Source: Tenrec ecaudatus (taxonomy: Eukaryota > Chordata > Mammalia > Afrosoricida > Tenrecidae). Taken from it: a DNA stretch of 64,000 nt. Location: assembly GCF_050624435.1 (NCBI RefSeq), contig NC_134539.1, forward strand, positions 122,743,525 to 122,807,524. Reading direction: 5' to 3'. This document shows, one piece after another, positions 1 through 49,154 of this stretch. The notes beneath the pieces are model-generated. The model did not search any database, had not been told where the DNA came from, and saw only the letters and a list, made by a program, of their open reading frames with translations. Numbering within the stretch: position 1 is the stretch's first letter; every line of letters starts with the position of its first letter. A program made the translations under genes and the position numbers.

Positions 1-1664
1 AAAAGGTACAAAAAGCAAAAATCTGCTACTCTGCTTTGCTTCTTAAATTTTCAAGAAGCAGAGTGTGGGAACAGTGACCAAAGATGACATTTGGGAATTT
101 CTGGGCCTAATAATACTTCAGTGAGTGGCGGGGAAGCCCCTGCGGAAATGGTCCTGGACCATCAATAAATTACTTGCAACTCTATTTTCTGGGCACTGTC
201 AGGTCAGAATACAGATTTTCCCTGATTATGAAAATTTTTCCCTTAATAAACAATGAAGAATTTGATGAAACTACTTCACCTGCACCAAAACTAAAGAAAA
301 TTTGGGAAGTATCTCAAATGATAGTAAAGAATTTACAGCAGACCTATGTGCCAGAAAAAGACATCAGCAGAGATGAAAGTCTAATGGCCTATAAGGGACG
401 GCAGCTGGATACAATACATTGCATCAAAGACAGCACAATTTGGCATAAAATCCTATGTGCTCTGTGAATCGTCAACTGCCTACATTTGGAATTTGGTCAT
501 ATATGCTGGAAAAGGCACAGAATTCAATCCAAAGTACAGCGACTATAGAATGGCAACATCTTCTGTTCTAACTCATTGAGCCATTGCTAAATCAGGACTA
601 TTGCGTTACAACTGACAACTTTTATACATTCCCCTGAAATTTACGAGTTTCCTATAAAAAACAAAACTGATGCCCATGGAACCGTCAGGGCTAACCGGCG
701 TGACATGCCAGCAATGTTTGGCAAGAAGCAGCTAAAAACTGGCAAAATGGTTGCCAGGCAGAAAGGCAAGATGATGACACTGCGATGGCGTGACAAGAAA
801 GATGTGTGCCTAATGAGCACAGTTCATAATCCCTCAGCTGCTACGGTGCGCACGGAAGGTGGGAAAGAGGTCATGAAGCCACAGGTAGTGACAGACTACA
901 ATCAAACCATGGGAGGTGTCCACAGAGCCGACCAAGCACGTCCATTCTACCCAGCTATGCGGAAACAGCAAAAGAAACACTCTAAGATCTTCAGGTATCT
1001 ATCTTCTCGAGAGATGCTTGTGGAATGCCTGCCTACATTTTGCACCGAGCAAAGAGTGACAAGCCTTTGGTTCATTCTGACTTCATTTGGAAAGTTGCTG
1101 AACGGATCTTTGTGAACCACCAAACACCATCAATGGCTGTGAATAGACCTGGACGTCACACTGTTGACACTGTCGACCCAGAACGCCTGACTGGTCATCA
1201 CTTCATGGACTGTATCCCACCAACCGAAAAAAAGTCAGCACCTACAAGGATGCATGTGGTTTGTTGCTCAAAGTGAGGTGGCCATGGAAAGAGACTATGA
1301 GAGGAAACCAGGTTCCACTGACCTGACTGTGATGTCCGACTTTGTGCAGTCCCATGTTATAAAATTTTTCACACCCAGGATTTTTATTGAATGCACCCTT
1401 GATGTTGCACCCTTTTTGAAAGGTTACAGTGTTTTTGATTTGATTGCACTATTGAAAAAAACTATATTATTTTTATATTTATTATGTTATAATATATTAT
1501 TTTTGTGTATTCAAGTTTATCATACCTGGAATGTCTACTAGAGATTAAAATGAGAAATTTCCTAAGAATTACAGGCCTATAATATAAAACAAATTTTACG
1601 CAAAACAATGTACCTACCGCTTCGGATACAAAATTACTAACATAACGACACAATGCCAGGGAGG
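1..1664 (+). pseudogene. piggyBac-type DNA transposon, 3' part, with decayed transposase
   Basis: The translation shows piggyBac (DDE_Tnp_1_7) transposase blocks in order on the plus strand: a first catalytic Asp in SRDESLMAYKG (codon 372-374), a second in TTDNFYT (codon 614-616, another frame), GTVRANRRDMP (about 687-710), a third-block motif MGGVHRADQ (about 906-935), and a C-terminal block RLTGHHFMDCIPPTEKK with VVCCSK (about 1180-1276). The family has Asp where GGVH carries His (codon 921-923), so the third catalytic residue is lost. Several frameshifts and stops separate the blocks. The element ends at 1664, directly before TTAA (1665-1668), the piggyBac target site, and the last bases read inward as CCTCCCTGGC. 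The 5' end is outside the window. It lies antisense to CLTC. It is a dead transposase copy, not a domesticated gene as far as can be seen. Confidence 0.88.
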
Positions 1665-1709
1665 TTAAAAGTATGCTGGAAAACTCGGCTTACACACGAG
1701 CATATGTGG
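1665..1709. mobile_element. Half of a TA-flanked MITE split by the piggyBac insertion
   Basis: The 45 bases after the TTAA match one half of the MITE copies at 37319-37432 and 44766-44878 (shared core AAAACTCGGCTTACACACGAG in its variants). In the third copy the corresponding position reads ATTAAAATG, so the TTAA used by piggyBac belongs to the MITE itself. The other half should lie beyond the piggyBac 5' end, outside the window. Confidence 0.65.
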
Positions 1710-2526
1710 AAGAAAGTGGAGATTTTTACATCTTAAAAAGTCCCTTGCTGAGGTTATGATTATACCTGACATGAGAGTTATACAGCAACGCAAGGTTTGG
1801 GGGCTGTCTGTCCCTCCACTAAGGATTACGGGATTGTGTAATAAACTTGAATTTAAAGTAGAATTCTTAGTCATAGTAACAGTCACACACCATTAAAAAA
1901 AAAAACACTCAAAACTGAACTTAAAACTACCCATAATTTAGGCACTTTAATTGTTATAGTTCATAGCAAGGAATACTATGTGGCATACACTTTTATTTTC
2001 ATACAATTTAGCATCCATGATCTATTTATTAAAATGAAATGCTTAGATAAAAATCTAAAGTGCCATTTGGTTAAAATGATACAGATGGCTAAAATGTACC
2101 CACCACTGTTAGGAGTGTTTCTTTGGACTATGGTTTCTGCTACTCGGGGACTCCAATAAGGTACATAATAGTTGAGTGTCAGCAGCTAACTACAAGGCTA
2201 GAGGTTCCAATCCATCTAGAGGGGCCTCAGAAGAAAGGCCAGGTGATCTTCTTATAAAAGATCACAGCCACTGAAACGTCTATCAAGAGCAGCTATACTT
2301 AAAAAAACAGGAGGTGGCCTGATGTCAAAAGAGACTCAAGAGCAATGTGGTTTTCTACTAGAGGAATGGGCAGGAAACACTGTACCATGCTGTCATGTGT
2401 CTCAAGCCCCATTCTTCTTCCCTGCCTCAGGATCTAGTATTAAACTATCAAAATGATGCTTCTTTTGGTTTAAGCTTGAATGTTGAATTAAAACTACCAA
2501 TCTAGTTAATGTCCACAGTCCAGTAA
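1710..2526 (-). other. CLTC: Distal 3' UTR or downstream flank of CLTC
   Basis: There is no coding potential here. It holds a diverged SINE (2148-2285) and two further minus-strand AATAAA hexamers (1992-1997 and 2025-2030), so a longer CLTC transcript could end here. Which polyadenylation site is used cannot be told from the sequence. Confidence 0.4.
2148..2285 (+). repeat. AfroSINE-type SINE, diverged variant
   Basis: A tRNA-like head (CAGCTAACTACAAGGCTAGAG then GGTTCCAATCC, a B-box-like stretch) is followed by CCTCAGAAGAAAGGCC. This matches the general layout of the other SINEs in the window but as a different subfamily. The 3' tail is missing. Confidence 0.6.
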
Positions 2527-2532
2527 TTTATT
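2527..2532 (-). terminator. CLTC: Candidate polyadenylation signal of CLTC (AATAAA)
   Basis: TTTATT on the plus strand is AATAAA on the CLTC strand, about 905 nt after the stop codon. That spacing would give an mRNA of roughly 6 kb, in keeping with the known main CLTC message. Alternatives lie at 2025-2030 and 1992-1997. Confidence 0.45.
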
Positions 2533-3436
2533 TTAAATTTGAGTAATTTCAAATTCCACAAACAAAACTGAAGAACAGCAATATTTTGTTTGAATTCTCT
2601 CTTCTGTACACTCAGTGATCTAAAACACCACAATATCCAACATACACAAACCTCAGGGCAGGGTTAGTAAGTACACACAGATTGGAATCATGGTGCGCTC
2701 TTTGCTTCTGAATGGAATGATCCCACAAAAAAAGCACAGAATACAGCACACAACGTAAGGGCACCTGTTACACATGAAGTGAGCAAAACACACGAGCATT
2801 TCTCTATGCGTAATGGGGACACCTGCATAGGTTAGAGGGCCTTTTATGCTCATCTTAAAACCAGGCAAGTTGTTGGTATACATTTTTCAAATAATTTGGA
2901 GAGCAATGCGGTCCAATGTGGGATATACTGATTAGTGTTGTCTTTGTTGGCATTGACAGTCTTGTGTGGTCACATACCATTATTTTTGTTTTAGCTTTTC
3001 TTTGCATAAAAGAGACTTAAATGCATTTAGACAATACATATTGTAAGCTGTTTACATACACTAAATTTAAGAGATTCAATATTAGAGTTTCCATTTTTCT
3101 TTAAACACTACAGAGTGCAAATCAGGTTCTTCACAACAGATTGAATAATAAGCAGTTCTTCAAAGAATGAGAGGGGAAGACAAAAGCCCAAGTGAATAAA
3201 AACATTGAAACTATTCCCCTTTGAAAATAAATTCTAAGATGATGCGGAATGTGAAATAAGATTTAACATAGGTGATCCAAGTTTATAGTTAAAAACAAAA
3301 AGTAGTCCTTCATGAAATAAAGGTTACAAGAACGTTGCCTTTTTGTTGTTGTTCCTCCCGTTATCAACTGGGATGCGGGTAGAGATGGTATTTCATTCGG
3401 TACGAAAATAGGCGACTACAAGATCAGCTTTCCATC
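2533..3436 (-). other. CLTC: CLTC 3' untranslated region (proximal part)
   Basis: The sequence directly downstream of the stop codon is AT-rich, largely unique and without a convincing reading frame or interspersed repeat. It is assigned to the 3' UTR by position; its true end is uncertain. Confidence 0.65.
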
Positions 3437-40749
<37,313 letters not shown>

Positions 40750-41577
40750 CTAAAAGAAGAAAAAAAGAATCAGCAACCCATGATATGTGGATTTAAGTAA
40801 AAAGAACTAAACCTTCATGTAATCTCATCATTACAAATCCTCATTAACCATCAATTAACTAAGATGAACAGTGACAATTCTTGTAGTAACTTTGGTAGCA
40901 CATACATGAAAAGGGACAATTCCATTGTATCCATTGGAATGAGGCAATTATATCTTACAACTGAGAGGTTGAAGTTAAAGAAAGAGCTACGTCTCAGAGC
41001 TGGAACTTATGGTCAAAGGAGGTCACTGTTTTTCTATTTAAGATCTGCCCTCTCTTACCCCCCATTAACCTTTAGTACAGTAACTTCACATGCACTGAGC
41101 ACCAGGAATCTGAGGATTAAGTTTATAGCATAAAAAAAGAAGACAAAGTTGATTTGAAATATCATAGTTCTTTATCCAAAGAAACCTGGACTAACAAGGA
41201 CAGGAAAACGAAGTTATAATACTGTTTTTTAAAAAAACAAAAACACTCTTTTTAAAGAATTTGTCAGAGGAAGAATCTACAAATAAAGCCATGTTCAAGT
41301 GCAATGGATCAGAGCATTTTCATCAAAAGACGTGCAAAGTCCCAGAAACGTGAGCGCGGCCTGCAAAAGGAACAAGCAATTTGTTATCACACCCCAGGAG
41401 AGGCTTTAAGAGTGGAAAGGTTATAGTGATAATAAGCCAGGGTCAAACTGCCAAGCGAAATGTACCTCCTGAAATTACTCAATAAGCAAAGGGAGCTACC
41501 AAAGGGTTTAACAAGGCTAATCACCGATTCAATTTTTTTGTGTGTGCACTTGGAATATAGTAAAGGATTCGCTACAC

Positions 41578-41829
41578 AAATGCACTAGTCTTAGGGCAAG
41601 ATATGACAAAATAATAATTTATAAATTATCAAGGGAGGTGGGAGTCGGGAGGGAGGAGAAAAAAATGAGGAGCTGATGTCAGGGGCTTAGGTGGAGAGCA
41701 AATGTTTTGAAAATGATGAGGGCAATGAATGTACAAATATGCTTCACACAATTGATGCATGTATGGATTGTGATAAGAGTTGTATGAGTCTCTAATAAAA
41801 CAGTTAAACAAAAAAATGCACTAGTCTTA
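41578..41829 (+). repeat. L1-type retroposon tail with perfect 16-bp target duplication
   Basis: AAATGCACTAGTCTTA occurs at 41578-41593 and 41814-41829, enclosing a 5'-truncated copy that ends CTAATAAAACAGTTAAAC with an A-rich tail. Antisense to CLTC. Confidence 0.93.
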
Positions 41830-41964
41830 AGATTTTTAAGTTGTGAGATAATTCATTTGTTACTAGAAGCACGTCTCTGGGTCATTAGTACTCTGGGTGA
41901 CTAAGCAAGCAATATGTAACAATTTGAAACCCACTAAAACTAGCTATCTGAAGGCTTTATTTTA

Positions 41965-42150
41965 CTAGCTTCAGCTGGGCTGACTCGGTTACAGCCTGGA
42001 TTGCTACCACCACCAAGCTGCTCTTCTGGAGACAGAACGATGAGGCTTTTTACTCCTGAAAAGTGTCTCAGAAACCCATATGGGTAGTTCTACTCTGCCC
42101 TATAGAGACCCTGTAAGTCAGAATTGACTTGATGGCAGTGAGTCTGTTGT
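41965..42150 (+). repeat. AfroSINE-type SINE
   Basis: CGATGAGGCTTTTTACTCCT, GGTAGTTCTACTCTGCCCTA and AAGTCAGAATTGACTTGATG give the middle and 3' tail; the head is diverged. Confidence 0.85.
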
Positions 42151-43424
42151 TTTTTTAAGCCAGGTTGACTTGCCTGCACCCCCTCTACCTCTCCTCCATT
42201 GTCTAAAATTCAAATTCATAAACAACAAAAACAAGTCTTTCCACCCTTGTCTCCTAGCTTTCTAGCTTTCCTCCTGAGAGACCACAACTTATGGACAAGT
42301 ACATTTTATCTCAATTATTTTGTCAAACTCTTCTGCTCAAATGCTTAAATGCTCAAGCCAAGAAATGAACGAAGTATGTTAGGATTAAGAGGCTGTTTTA
42401 ATTTCACTTCCCTACTGTACTTTACTGACTGCGTGCCTAGCCAGCTATAAGCTGCAGTTACAGCAGCCTACTCAATGAACGCCAACCCAGTGAGCCAGGC
42501 AACTGTCTAACCATTAATACAAACAGGGCAATAAAGTGGAAGATTAACCAGCTTTACAGTAGCTCATATGCTGCAATGCAAACTAAGTACAAGAAGTTAG
42601 GCATGTACCTTTATGAGTCTGGTACTGATAAAACTTTATGAATTATTAATTTTAAATTCTTCCTAACTTTAACCTTATAGTTACTTTTAGTTTCAGGGCT
42701 AATAGAAGGGGAGGATTTTTTTAAGTGATCCCCTATAGCAATATAAAAAGACTGAAGATGGGCTCCAAGGAAGTGTTTTACATAAGCCAAGTTGTCTGTC
42801 CAGTTTCAGAAGTGTACTGACCTATTTTGCTTATGAGAGCCCTAAAATCTCAAGAGCTTAAATACCTTTCCAATAATTGGGGGGAATATCCAGTAGCATA
42901 GAACTCATTGAAGTGTGCACCTGAAGTTAACAAGCACAGTAATCTCAACTGTGATGGTCACTACCAAGCTTAAGGCAATTGAAATTCAGCTAGAACATCT
43001 TAAGTTTACAGTGTTTGGAAACACTGTAAGTCAAATAGTGAAATTAAAAGTAAGGCAAGGATATAAATCAGGCACTACAAAATGGTTTCAATATATTATT
43101 TCCTACTCCTTCCACTTCACAAACAGGTGAAAAACACCAAAGAAACAAAACCCTACTAAGACAGTAAAGAGGAGAAAAGGGGTAAATTATGAAATCTGTG
43201 CGTCCTGTTCCCTACTCTAACCCAGATATGGGAATATATGCAGTAAGCAAAGTCCAATGTCAACAGTTAGCAGTGACCTTCAGCTTCAGGGCCAACAAAA
43301 GCTACGCCCCTTGCAATTCATGTAATCCTTTTAATTCTTTCTCATTAAATACCCTTTCAAAAGAGCTATGTATATCTACATTTTACCTTCTGAATTAGGA
43401 ATGTACTAAAACTATTCAAAAGGA

Positions 43425-43560
43425 ACCCTGGTGTTGGTGGCTAAGCATTGAGCTGCTAACTACAATGTCACCAGCTTGAACTCACAGCCTTGGAAATCCA
43501 AAGAGGTCGTTCTACTCCTGTAAGGTGTGGCTATGAGCCAGAACTGACTGATAATCAATA
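43425..43560 (+). repeat. AfroSINE-type SINE with internal deletion
   Basis: Head ACCCTGGTGTTGGTGGCTAA and tail GGCTATGAGCCAGAACTGAC are present; the middle is short. Confidence 0.75.
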
Positions 43561-43659
43561 TTAAAGAAATACAGATTATTTAAAAAACAAAATTAAGCCA
43601 GGTGCAAATGACAGACTATCTTTACTTCCATTTAAATAAATTAAAAACCACCAATTACA

Positions 43660-43935
43660 AGAATCTATGTACAGCCTCCTCCCTGGGAGGTGGACAGCAG
43701 AGAATGGGGAGGGGAGACGTCGGACAGTGTAACATGACAAAATAATAATTTATTAATTATGAAGGGCTCATGAGGGAGGGGGGAAATGAGGAGCCGATAT
43801 TAAGGGCTTAAGTGGAAGGCAAATGTTTTGAGAATGATGATGGCAACAAATGTACAAATGTGCTTTCACAACGGATTTATGTATGGGCTGTGGTAAGAAT
43901 TGTACGAGCCCCCAATAAAATGGTTTAAATGAAAA
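43660..43935 (+). repeat. L1-type retroposon tail
   Basis: TACAGCCTCCTCCCTGGGAG, AATAATTTATTAATTATGAAGG and CCCCCAATAAAATGGTTT. Antisense to CLTC. Confidence 0.88.
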
Positions 43936-43939
43936 AATG

Positions 43940-44060
43940 ATGATGAATACAGGAGGGAAGAAAATGATCTAGAACTGATCTGCACCTCTTTTTAATACGA
44001 ATAAACTATGGAACTGTGTGACATGTGAATTATATCTCAATAAAACTTTTAAAATAATAA
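43940..44060 (+). repeat. Old mammalian L1 3' end fragment
   Basis: TGTGACATGTGAATTATATC followed by TCAATAAAACTTTT is the conserved 3' end of ancient L1s. Confidence 0.6.
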
Positions 44061-44209
44061 TATATATTTTAAATATGCTATTTAAAATATATATTAAAAA
44101 CCATAGTCATTAATGATGGGCATTTAGCTTTTCATAATTGTGAGTTAAAAGAATTTAAATTTACTCCACTTTTTCACATACAGGAAGACATAGATATATA
44201 TATATTATA

Positions 44210-44705
44210 AGTAAATCATTTTATTGGGGGCTCATACAACTCATCACAATCCAGACATCCATCGTGTCAAGCACATTTATGCATTTGTTGCCATCATCAT
44301 TCTCAAAACATTTTCATTCTGCCTAAGCCCTTGGTATCAGCTTATTTTTCCTCTCCCTCTCTGACCACCCCTCACAAACCCTTAATAATTTATAAATTAT
44401 TATATTGCCATGCCTTAAAAACATTGTCCAACGTCTCCCTTCACCCACATTTCTGTTGTCCATCCTCCAGGGAGGGGGTTATATGTAGATCATTGTGATT
44501 GGTTCCCCCTTCCTATCCCACTTTCCTTCCACCTTCCGGGTATCGCCACCCTCACCACTGGTCCTAAGGGGTTATCTGTCCTGGATTCCCTGTGTTTCCA
44601 GTTCCTATCTGTACCAGTGTACATGCTCTGGTCTAGCAGGATTTGTACGTTAGAATTGGGATCATGAGAGTGGGGGAGAGGAAGCATTAAAGAACTAGAG
44701 GAAAG
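44210..44705 (-). repeat. L1-type retroposon tail, CLTC sense
   Basis: Reverse copy: AATCATTTTATTGGGGGCTC at the low end, then AATAATTTATAAATTATTAT and the pyrimidine-rich block. The second of two copies oriented like CLTC. Confidence 0.88.
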
Positions 44706-44765
44706 TTATGTTTCAAGTAAGATTTTTTTAAACGCATCAGTAAGAAGACCCAGATTATCTACCTA

Positions 44766-44878
44766 CCCATATACTCAAGTATAAGTTGGCCCAAATATCA
44801 GCCGAGGCACCAAATTTTACCACCAAAACTGCATTAAAATGTGTTGAAAAACTTGGCGTATACACGAGAATATATGGG
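44766..44878. mobile_element. TA-flanked MITE (Tc1/mariner-like), complete copy
   Basis: Same family as 37319-37432: inverted ends CCCATATACTC and reversed CCCATATATTCTCG, shared middle CACCAAATTTTACCACCAAA. TA precedes it at 44764-44765; on the right TA follows after one extra base. Confidence 0.7.
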
Positions 44879-44884
44879 ATAGTT

Positions 44885-45060
44885 TCCAAGACGCACTGGT
44901 GGCACCGTGGATTTAATTAGTCACAAAGCCCGAGGTTCAAACTGAACAGCAGCACTCCTCCTATAAATTAGTCTCAAAGATCCCACGAAGCACTTTGTCC
45001 ACGGGGTCCCTGAGTTGGAATCAACTTAATGGCAGATTGTTTGGTTTTTGGCAGATTCAG
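44885..45060 (+). repeat. AfroSINE-type SINE
   Basis: CACTGGTGGCACCGTGGATT, CCGAGGTTCAAACTG and GAGTTGGAATCAACTTAATG, then TTTGGTTTTTGG tail. It follows the MITE directly. Confidence 0.8.
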
Positions 45061-46504
45061 TAGTTTCCACTTATATTCAAAAAAGAAATATGGCAAAATA
45101 CACAGTAAGGTAACAAGGCAACTGTTTTACATGCACACTACATAACTATATCTAGTAATATTTGTACAGATTAAAACTTCCAAACCCTAACATGTTTTTA
45201 GACGGGTTTTATTTTCAAAGAAGTACATACTAACTATAAAATATTCTCAGTCAATTTTAAGGTCTGATGGCATATGAGCAATCTGCCGCAAAAATGGAAC
45301 TATAGATTGTACAATGAATCACTGATAAATTCAAGTCTCCAAACTTGCAGCTTTCTTAGAGAGTACACAATAATATCAGAATCTTTTTTATCCTCTCAAT
45401 TAAGCTGAAGCAGGGGATATTCTATTTTGAGATATGCTGTAAATTATCTATAATAAAGTTTTTTTAATTCAAAGCTCTTATTACGAATATGAAGAATCTC
45501 ATACCAATAAAGGTATTATTTATTGTTTGAATAATTAGCATACATTAGTAAAGCAAACTGTACAAAGGCTACACTGTGAAAGTCACCAGTCCCTCTCTCC
45601 CCGGTATTATCTTCTTTCCCAGCAATTCGTTGGCCTAGTGATATCCTCTGGATATCAAAGTGTCTATTTTCCTATTCACCCTTTCAAACAAACAAGACAC
45701 ACATACACACAACAGAACAGTAATGGCACATGCACAAAGAGCATGCTAATTACTAAAACGCTCCTATATTTTAAAGGCCACACAAATTTGGAACTCATTT
45801 TGATTCCATACTAAAATTGGGGCACTGATCTGAAAACAGCACTCGGGATTTGAGATGTTTAACACTTGGGTTATACTGACATTTCTCATATATCTATCTC
45901 TACAGATATGTATAAAATTGACACATGAATGAAAGCAGACATTTTCTTTAAAAAACACTTTATTTGAAACCTACATAATTATAAACTATTAACTTAGAAA
46001 TGAAACTACTATGTATTTATATGAAACACATGTTTAACGTTATAAAACATTTTGAGATATTGGGTTCGACATATCATAAGGGTGGCCTGGGTTGGTCAAT
46101 ATGACAATCCTGCTGCATTACTTGCCTTTACATTTGAGGTTTACTTTCTAAAAACTTTTTGACTGCAAATATATTACTGATGTAATGTTTTCATGAATGA
46201 AACATAGACTTCCTGGAACTAATACTCAAATTATGTTCACATCAAATTGACTCTTATCTATAGTTTACCACACAGAGAATTTCAAGATTAAAAGGCTTAG
46301 AAGAAAATGAATTTGGATATTCATTTGTCTTATGAAATGACTAAAAGTCAGAATAAATGGTAGGAGGTAATGTAAATGGTTTAATTTTCATTGAGGAAAT
46401 AGAAACGTGCCTAAATGATGCATCCCAGAAGTGTAGTTCTAAGATTCCAAAAGCTAACAGAAAAGAGTACAGTTAGACGATTCACAAGTGTAGAGTAGCC
46501 TCAA

Positions 46505-46625
46505 GAGCCCAAACCCACTGTAATGGAGTCAATTCCAACTCCTAGAGCCCTACAGGATAGAGTGAAAGCACACTGTAAGATTTCAAATGCTACAAATCTT
46601 CACGGAAGCAGCCAGCCACATCTTC
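46505..46625 (-). repeat. AfroSINE fragment, minus orientation
   Basis: CCCACTGTAATGGAGTCAAT and CACATCTTCTCCTGTGG are reversed SINE tail and middle. Confidence 0.75.
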
Positions 46626-46864
46626 TCCTGTGGAGTTATAGGGCCTAACTAATCATTCATTACTTACATACAACTGATTAAAAGTTTTCTTTCCCTTCTC
46701 TCACTCGAGCCTAGAAGTACTGAAAGTAGTTATGTCAGATTCTCCATAATCTAGAGGACAAAGAAAACACTTTATATATATATAAAGAAAACACTTTATA
46801 AATTTTAAAAACTTTTATTTTGAATTATAAAGTAAGAGAACAACCTAGATGTAGTTGATGCCTC

Positions 46865-47025
46865 TATTATAGATTGCTTGTGCCTGGGTTCAAATCCCGG
46901 TCTGACAGTGCACATCTGTTTCTTCATCTTGCTCGGCAATGATGCCTGCCCTGGAATTGTGAGGCTTCAATATGAGTACTTACAACAGTGTCTGACACAT
47001 ACTAAGAGCCCAATAGATATATACC
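46865..47025 (+). repeat. MIR element
   Basis: GTGCCTGGGTTCAAATCCCG (tRNA-like B box), TCTTCATCTTG, and AACAGTGTCTGACACATACT with CCCAATAGATAT, covering head to tail. Confidence 0.75.
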
Positions 47026-47489
47026 CAAAACAGCACTTTAGGTCAATTCAAGGTTAACTTTTTTTGTAAATGCATCTTATTATCTGCTTAATTCAGCTGT
47101 CCAAAAGTTGTTGAAACATAGGGTGTGAATCTCTTTTAACTACTGATAGCAGATTAGAGGCCTCCTGGTGCTTCATTTACTCATGTGCTGTGAAAAGTTT
47201 GAGAGGGAGAGGGGATAAAAGGAAACTACACTTAAAAAGTTCAACTCTGCAGTTCAATTTGCATAACTAAAATTGCAGAAGTCACAATCTTCAGATCTAT
47301 ATGATACATTTATAGTAACTCTAACCCTGGTATATTTTAATTCCTGTTTTTAGGGCTATTGACTTTGATAATTGTATTATCAAGATTATATACTTATATA
47401 TGACCATGTTATTATTAGAAAATACTAACTGAAGTATGTTGAAGTGAAGAGGTGTCAAGTTAGTCTTAAAGATTTCAGAAAGGAAATTA

Positions 47490-47650
47490 GTTCATGCGTA
47501 CCCGCACCCACACCCACACTAAGAGGCAATGGGATTAAGATGGGGCAGGGCTTTCTACTTCTGTAACTCTTGACACAGGCAATTCTATCCCATTTCTTTA
47601 GGATTTCTGAAAGACAGCATCAACTCAAAGGCAGTGAGTTTGGTTTGGTG
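47490..47650 (+). repeat. AfroSINE 3' half
   Basis: GGGCTTTCTACTTCTGTAAC and CAACTCAAAGGCAGTGAGTT with a TTTGG tail. Confidence 0.6.
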
Positions 47651-48284
47651 GTTTTTGGAATTGTTTGCTCCTTTCTTCTAACTTTTTTATAAATTGTAAA
47701 CTACTTTTAAAATTAACTATTTTTAAAAGATAGTTAAGCGACATAGCCCAGGGTAATGTGTAGACACTGCTTAGTTTCTGATTTATACAAATCAAATGAT
47801 ACTTTGAGATCAACCTGGTTGGTTTTTAGCTAACGAAGAACTATTAAATGTTAAGGGACTATTGTGATAAGCAATTTTCCTTACCTTCTAAAGACTATTA
47901 AAGAGTGAAATATCGTGACAGACTAAATGTAAAATGTTTAAAAGATAGAGCAAAAATATTACTAATAATTGAGAAGGTGGGCATATATATATGGTTCTCT
48001 CTGATCTTATGAAACTTAGGGTTTTTTGTTTTCTAAAAATGTCTTTACAAGGGAATTAGATTCCACTCTTCTATTATGAGCTGAAGAACTGGAAATTAAA
48101 TTGTAACTATTAGAATTTTTATAAAATAATTAACTGGTAAGGCAAGAAGAAAGATTACAATGTCAAAAAGTAAAGGTGAAAACAAACGTAGTGAGCCACT
48201 GGGTGACTGGTATAATTAAAGCGCAAGACTTCATGCTCAGTAAATAAGCGACAAACTGGCTATCTGTCCAATTAGAACTGAGGT
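47651..48284 (-). other. CLTC: Intron 1 unique stretch
   Basis: AT-rich sequence without a gene or a repeat I can name. Confidence 0.6.
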
Positions 48285-48425
48285 CACTGCATTGTCCAAT
48301 ACTTGTTACATGTGGGTATTGAACTTGAAGATTAAATATAACTTAAGATTCAGTTCCCACATTTGCAGTAGTCACATTTCATGTGTTTAGCAGCCAAATC
48401 TGGCTACTATACTGGGTGGTACAAA
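48285..48425. repeat. Old non-autonomous DNA element ('GTCCAATA' family), copy 2
   Basis: ATTGTCCAATACTTGTTACA, GATTCAGTTCCCACATTTGC and CAAATCTGGCTACTATACTG resemble the 24515-24665 element. Confidence 0.45.
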
Positions 48426-48639
48426 AAATACAAAACATTCCCATCAATGTAGATGGTTTTATTGGTGGGTCTGCACTATTTTTGTAAGTTTTGTTCCAAA
48501 CTGGTTCCTTTAAACTCTTTGTTCCTTTAAATTCTAGCAAATGAACAGTTAGTACAGACACATACCTATTTTATACATGGACTTGGATAATAAGAGGGCC
48601 AAAATAAGAATAGAATTTCCAGGGTTCCAAACCCAGAGA

Positions 48640-48807
48640 TCTTCCACCTCACTGCTGCTGAGTTGATGCTGACGCACAGCAAACATCTATAGAGGACACA
48701 GAACAGTTTCATAGGGTGGTTCCGTAGGCCAAGAATCTTGACAGTTTGAATTATTGACCTTGTGGTTAGCAGCCAATTCCTTAACCCACTATATCGCCAG
48801 AGCACCT
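48640..48807 (-). repeat. AfroSINE, minus orientation
   Basis: CCTCACTGCTGCTGAGTTGA through TGACCTTGTGGTTAGCAGCC to AACCCACTATATCGCCAGAG, reversed tail to head. Confidence 0.8.
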
Positions 48808-48824
48808 TTAAAGATATCTTTATG

Positions 48825-48826
<2 letters not shown>

Positions 48827-48881
<55 letters not shown>

Positions 48882-48886
48882 ACACC
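48827..48886. repeat. (AC)n microsatellite
   Basis: An almost perfect run of about 29 AC units ending in CACACC. It lies just after the minus-oriented SINE. Confidence 0.98.
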
Positions 48887-49154
48887 CCCCAGCAGACTGG
48901 AGCCCAAATGAAAACTTCCTCAGCTTGAAAAAAATCATCCCCTTTCCAAAAAAAAAAGGGGGGGGGCAGAAAATGGCAGTATAGCACTAATAAAATAGGT
49001 AACTATCATCTAGTTCTTTAATATTTCCTCCCCTTGCTATTATGGTCCCAGTTTTACCTCACTAAGCTTGTTACACCTGTGAATATTCATTTGCATAATG
49101 AAGATAGCTCAATGCATAAATTCCAAGATAAATAAACCTGTCAAAAATAGTAAT

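Noticed and set aside
174..1276. A domesticated, still functional piggyBac-derived gene
   Set aside because: Several frameshifts and stops separate the blocks, and one catalytic position is changed.
40889..40925. Short U6-like stretch (GGTAGCACATACATGAA)
   Set aside because: Only about 17 bases resemble U6 and no further U6 blocks follow.
48566..48907. A 113-codon open frame with a Val-Cys repeat
   Set aside because: Produced by the (AC)n microsatellite and a SINE; no protein family.
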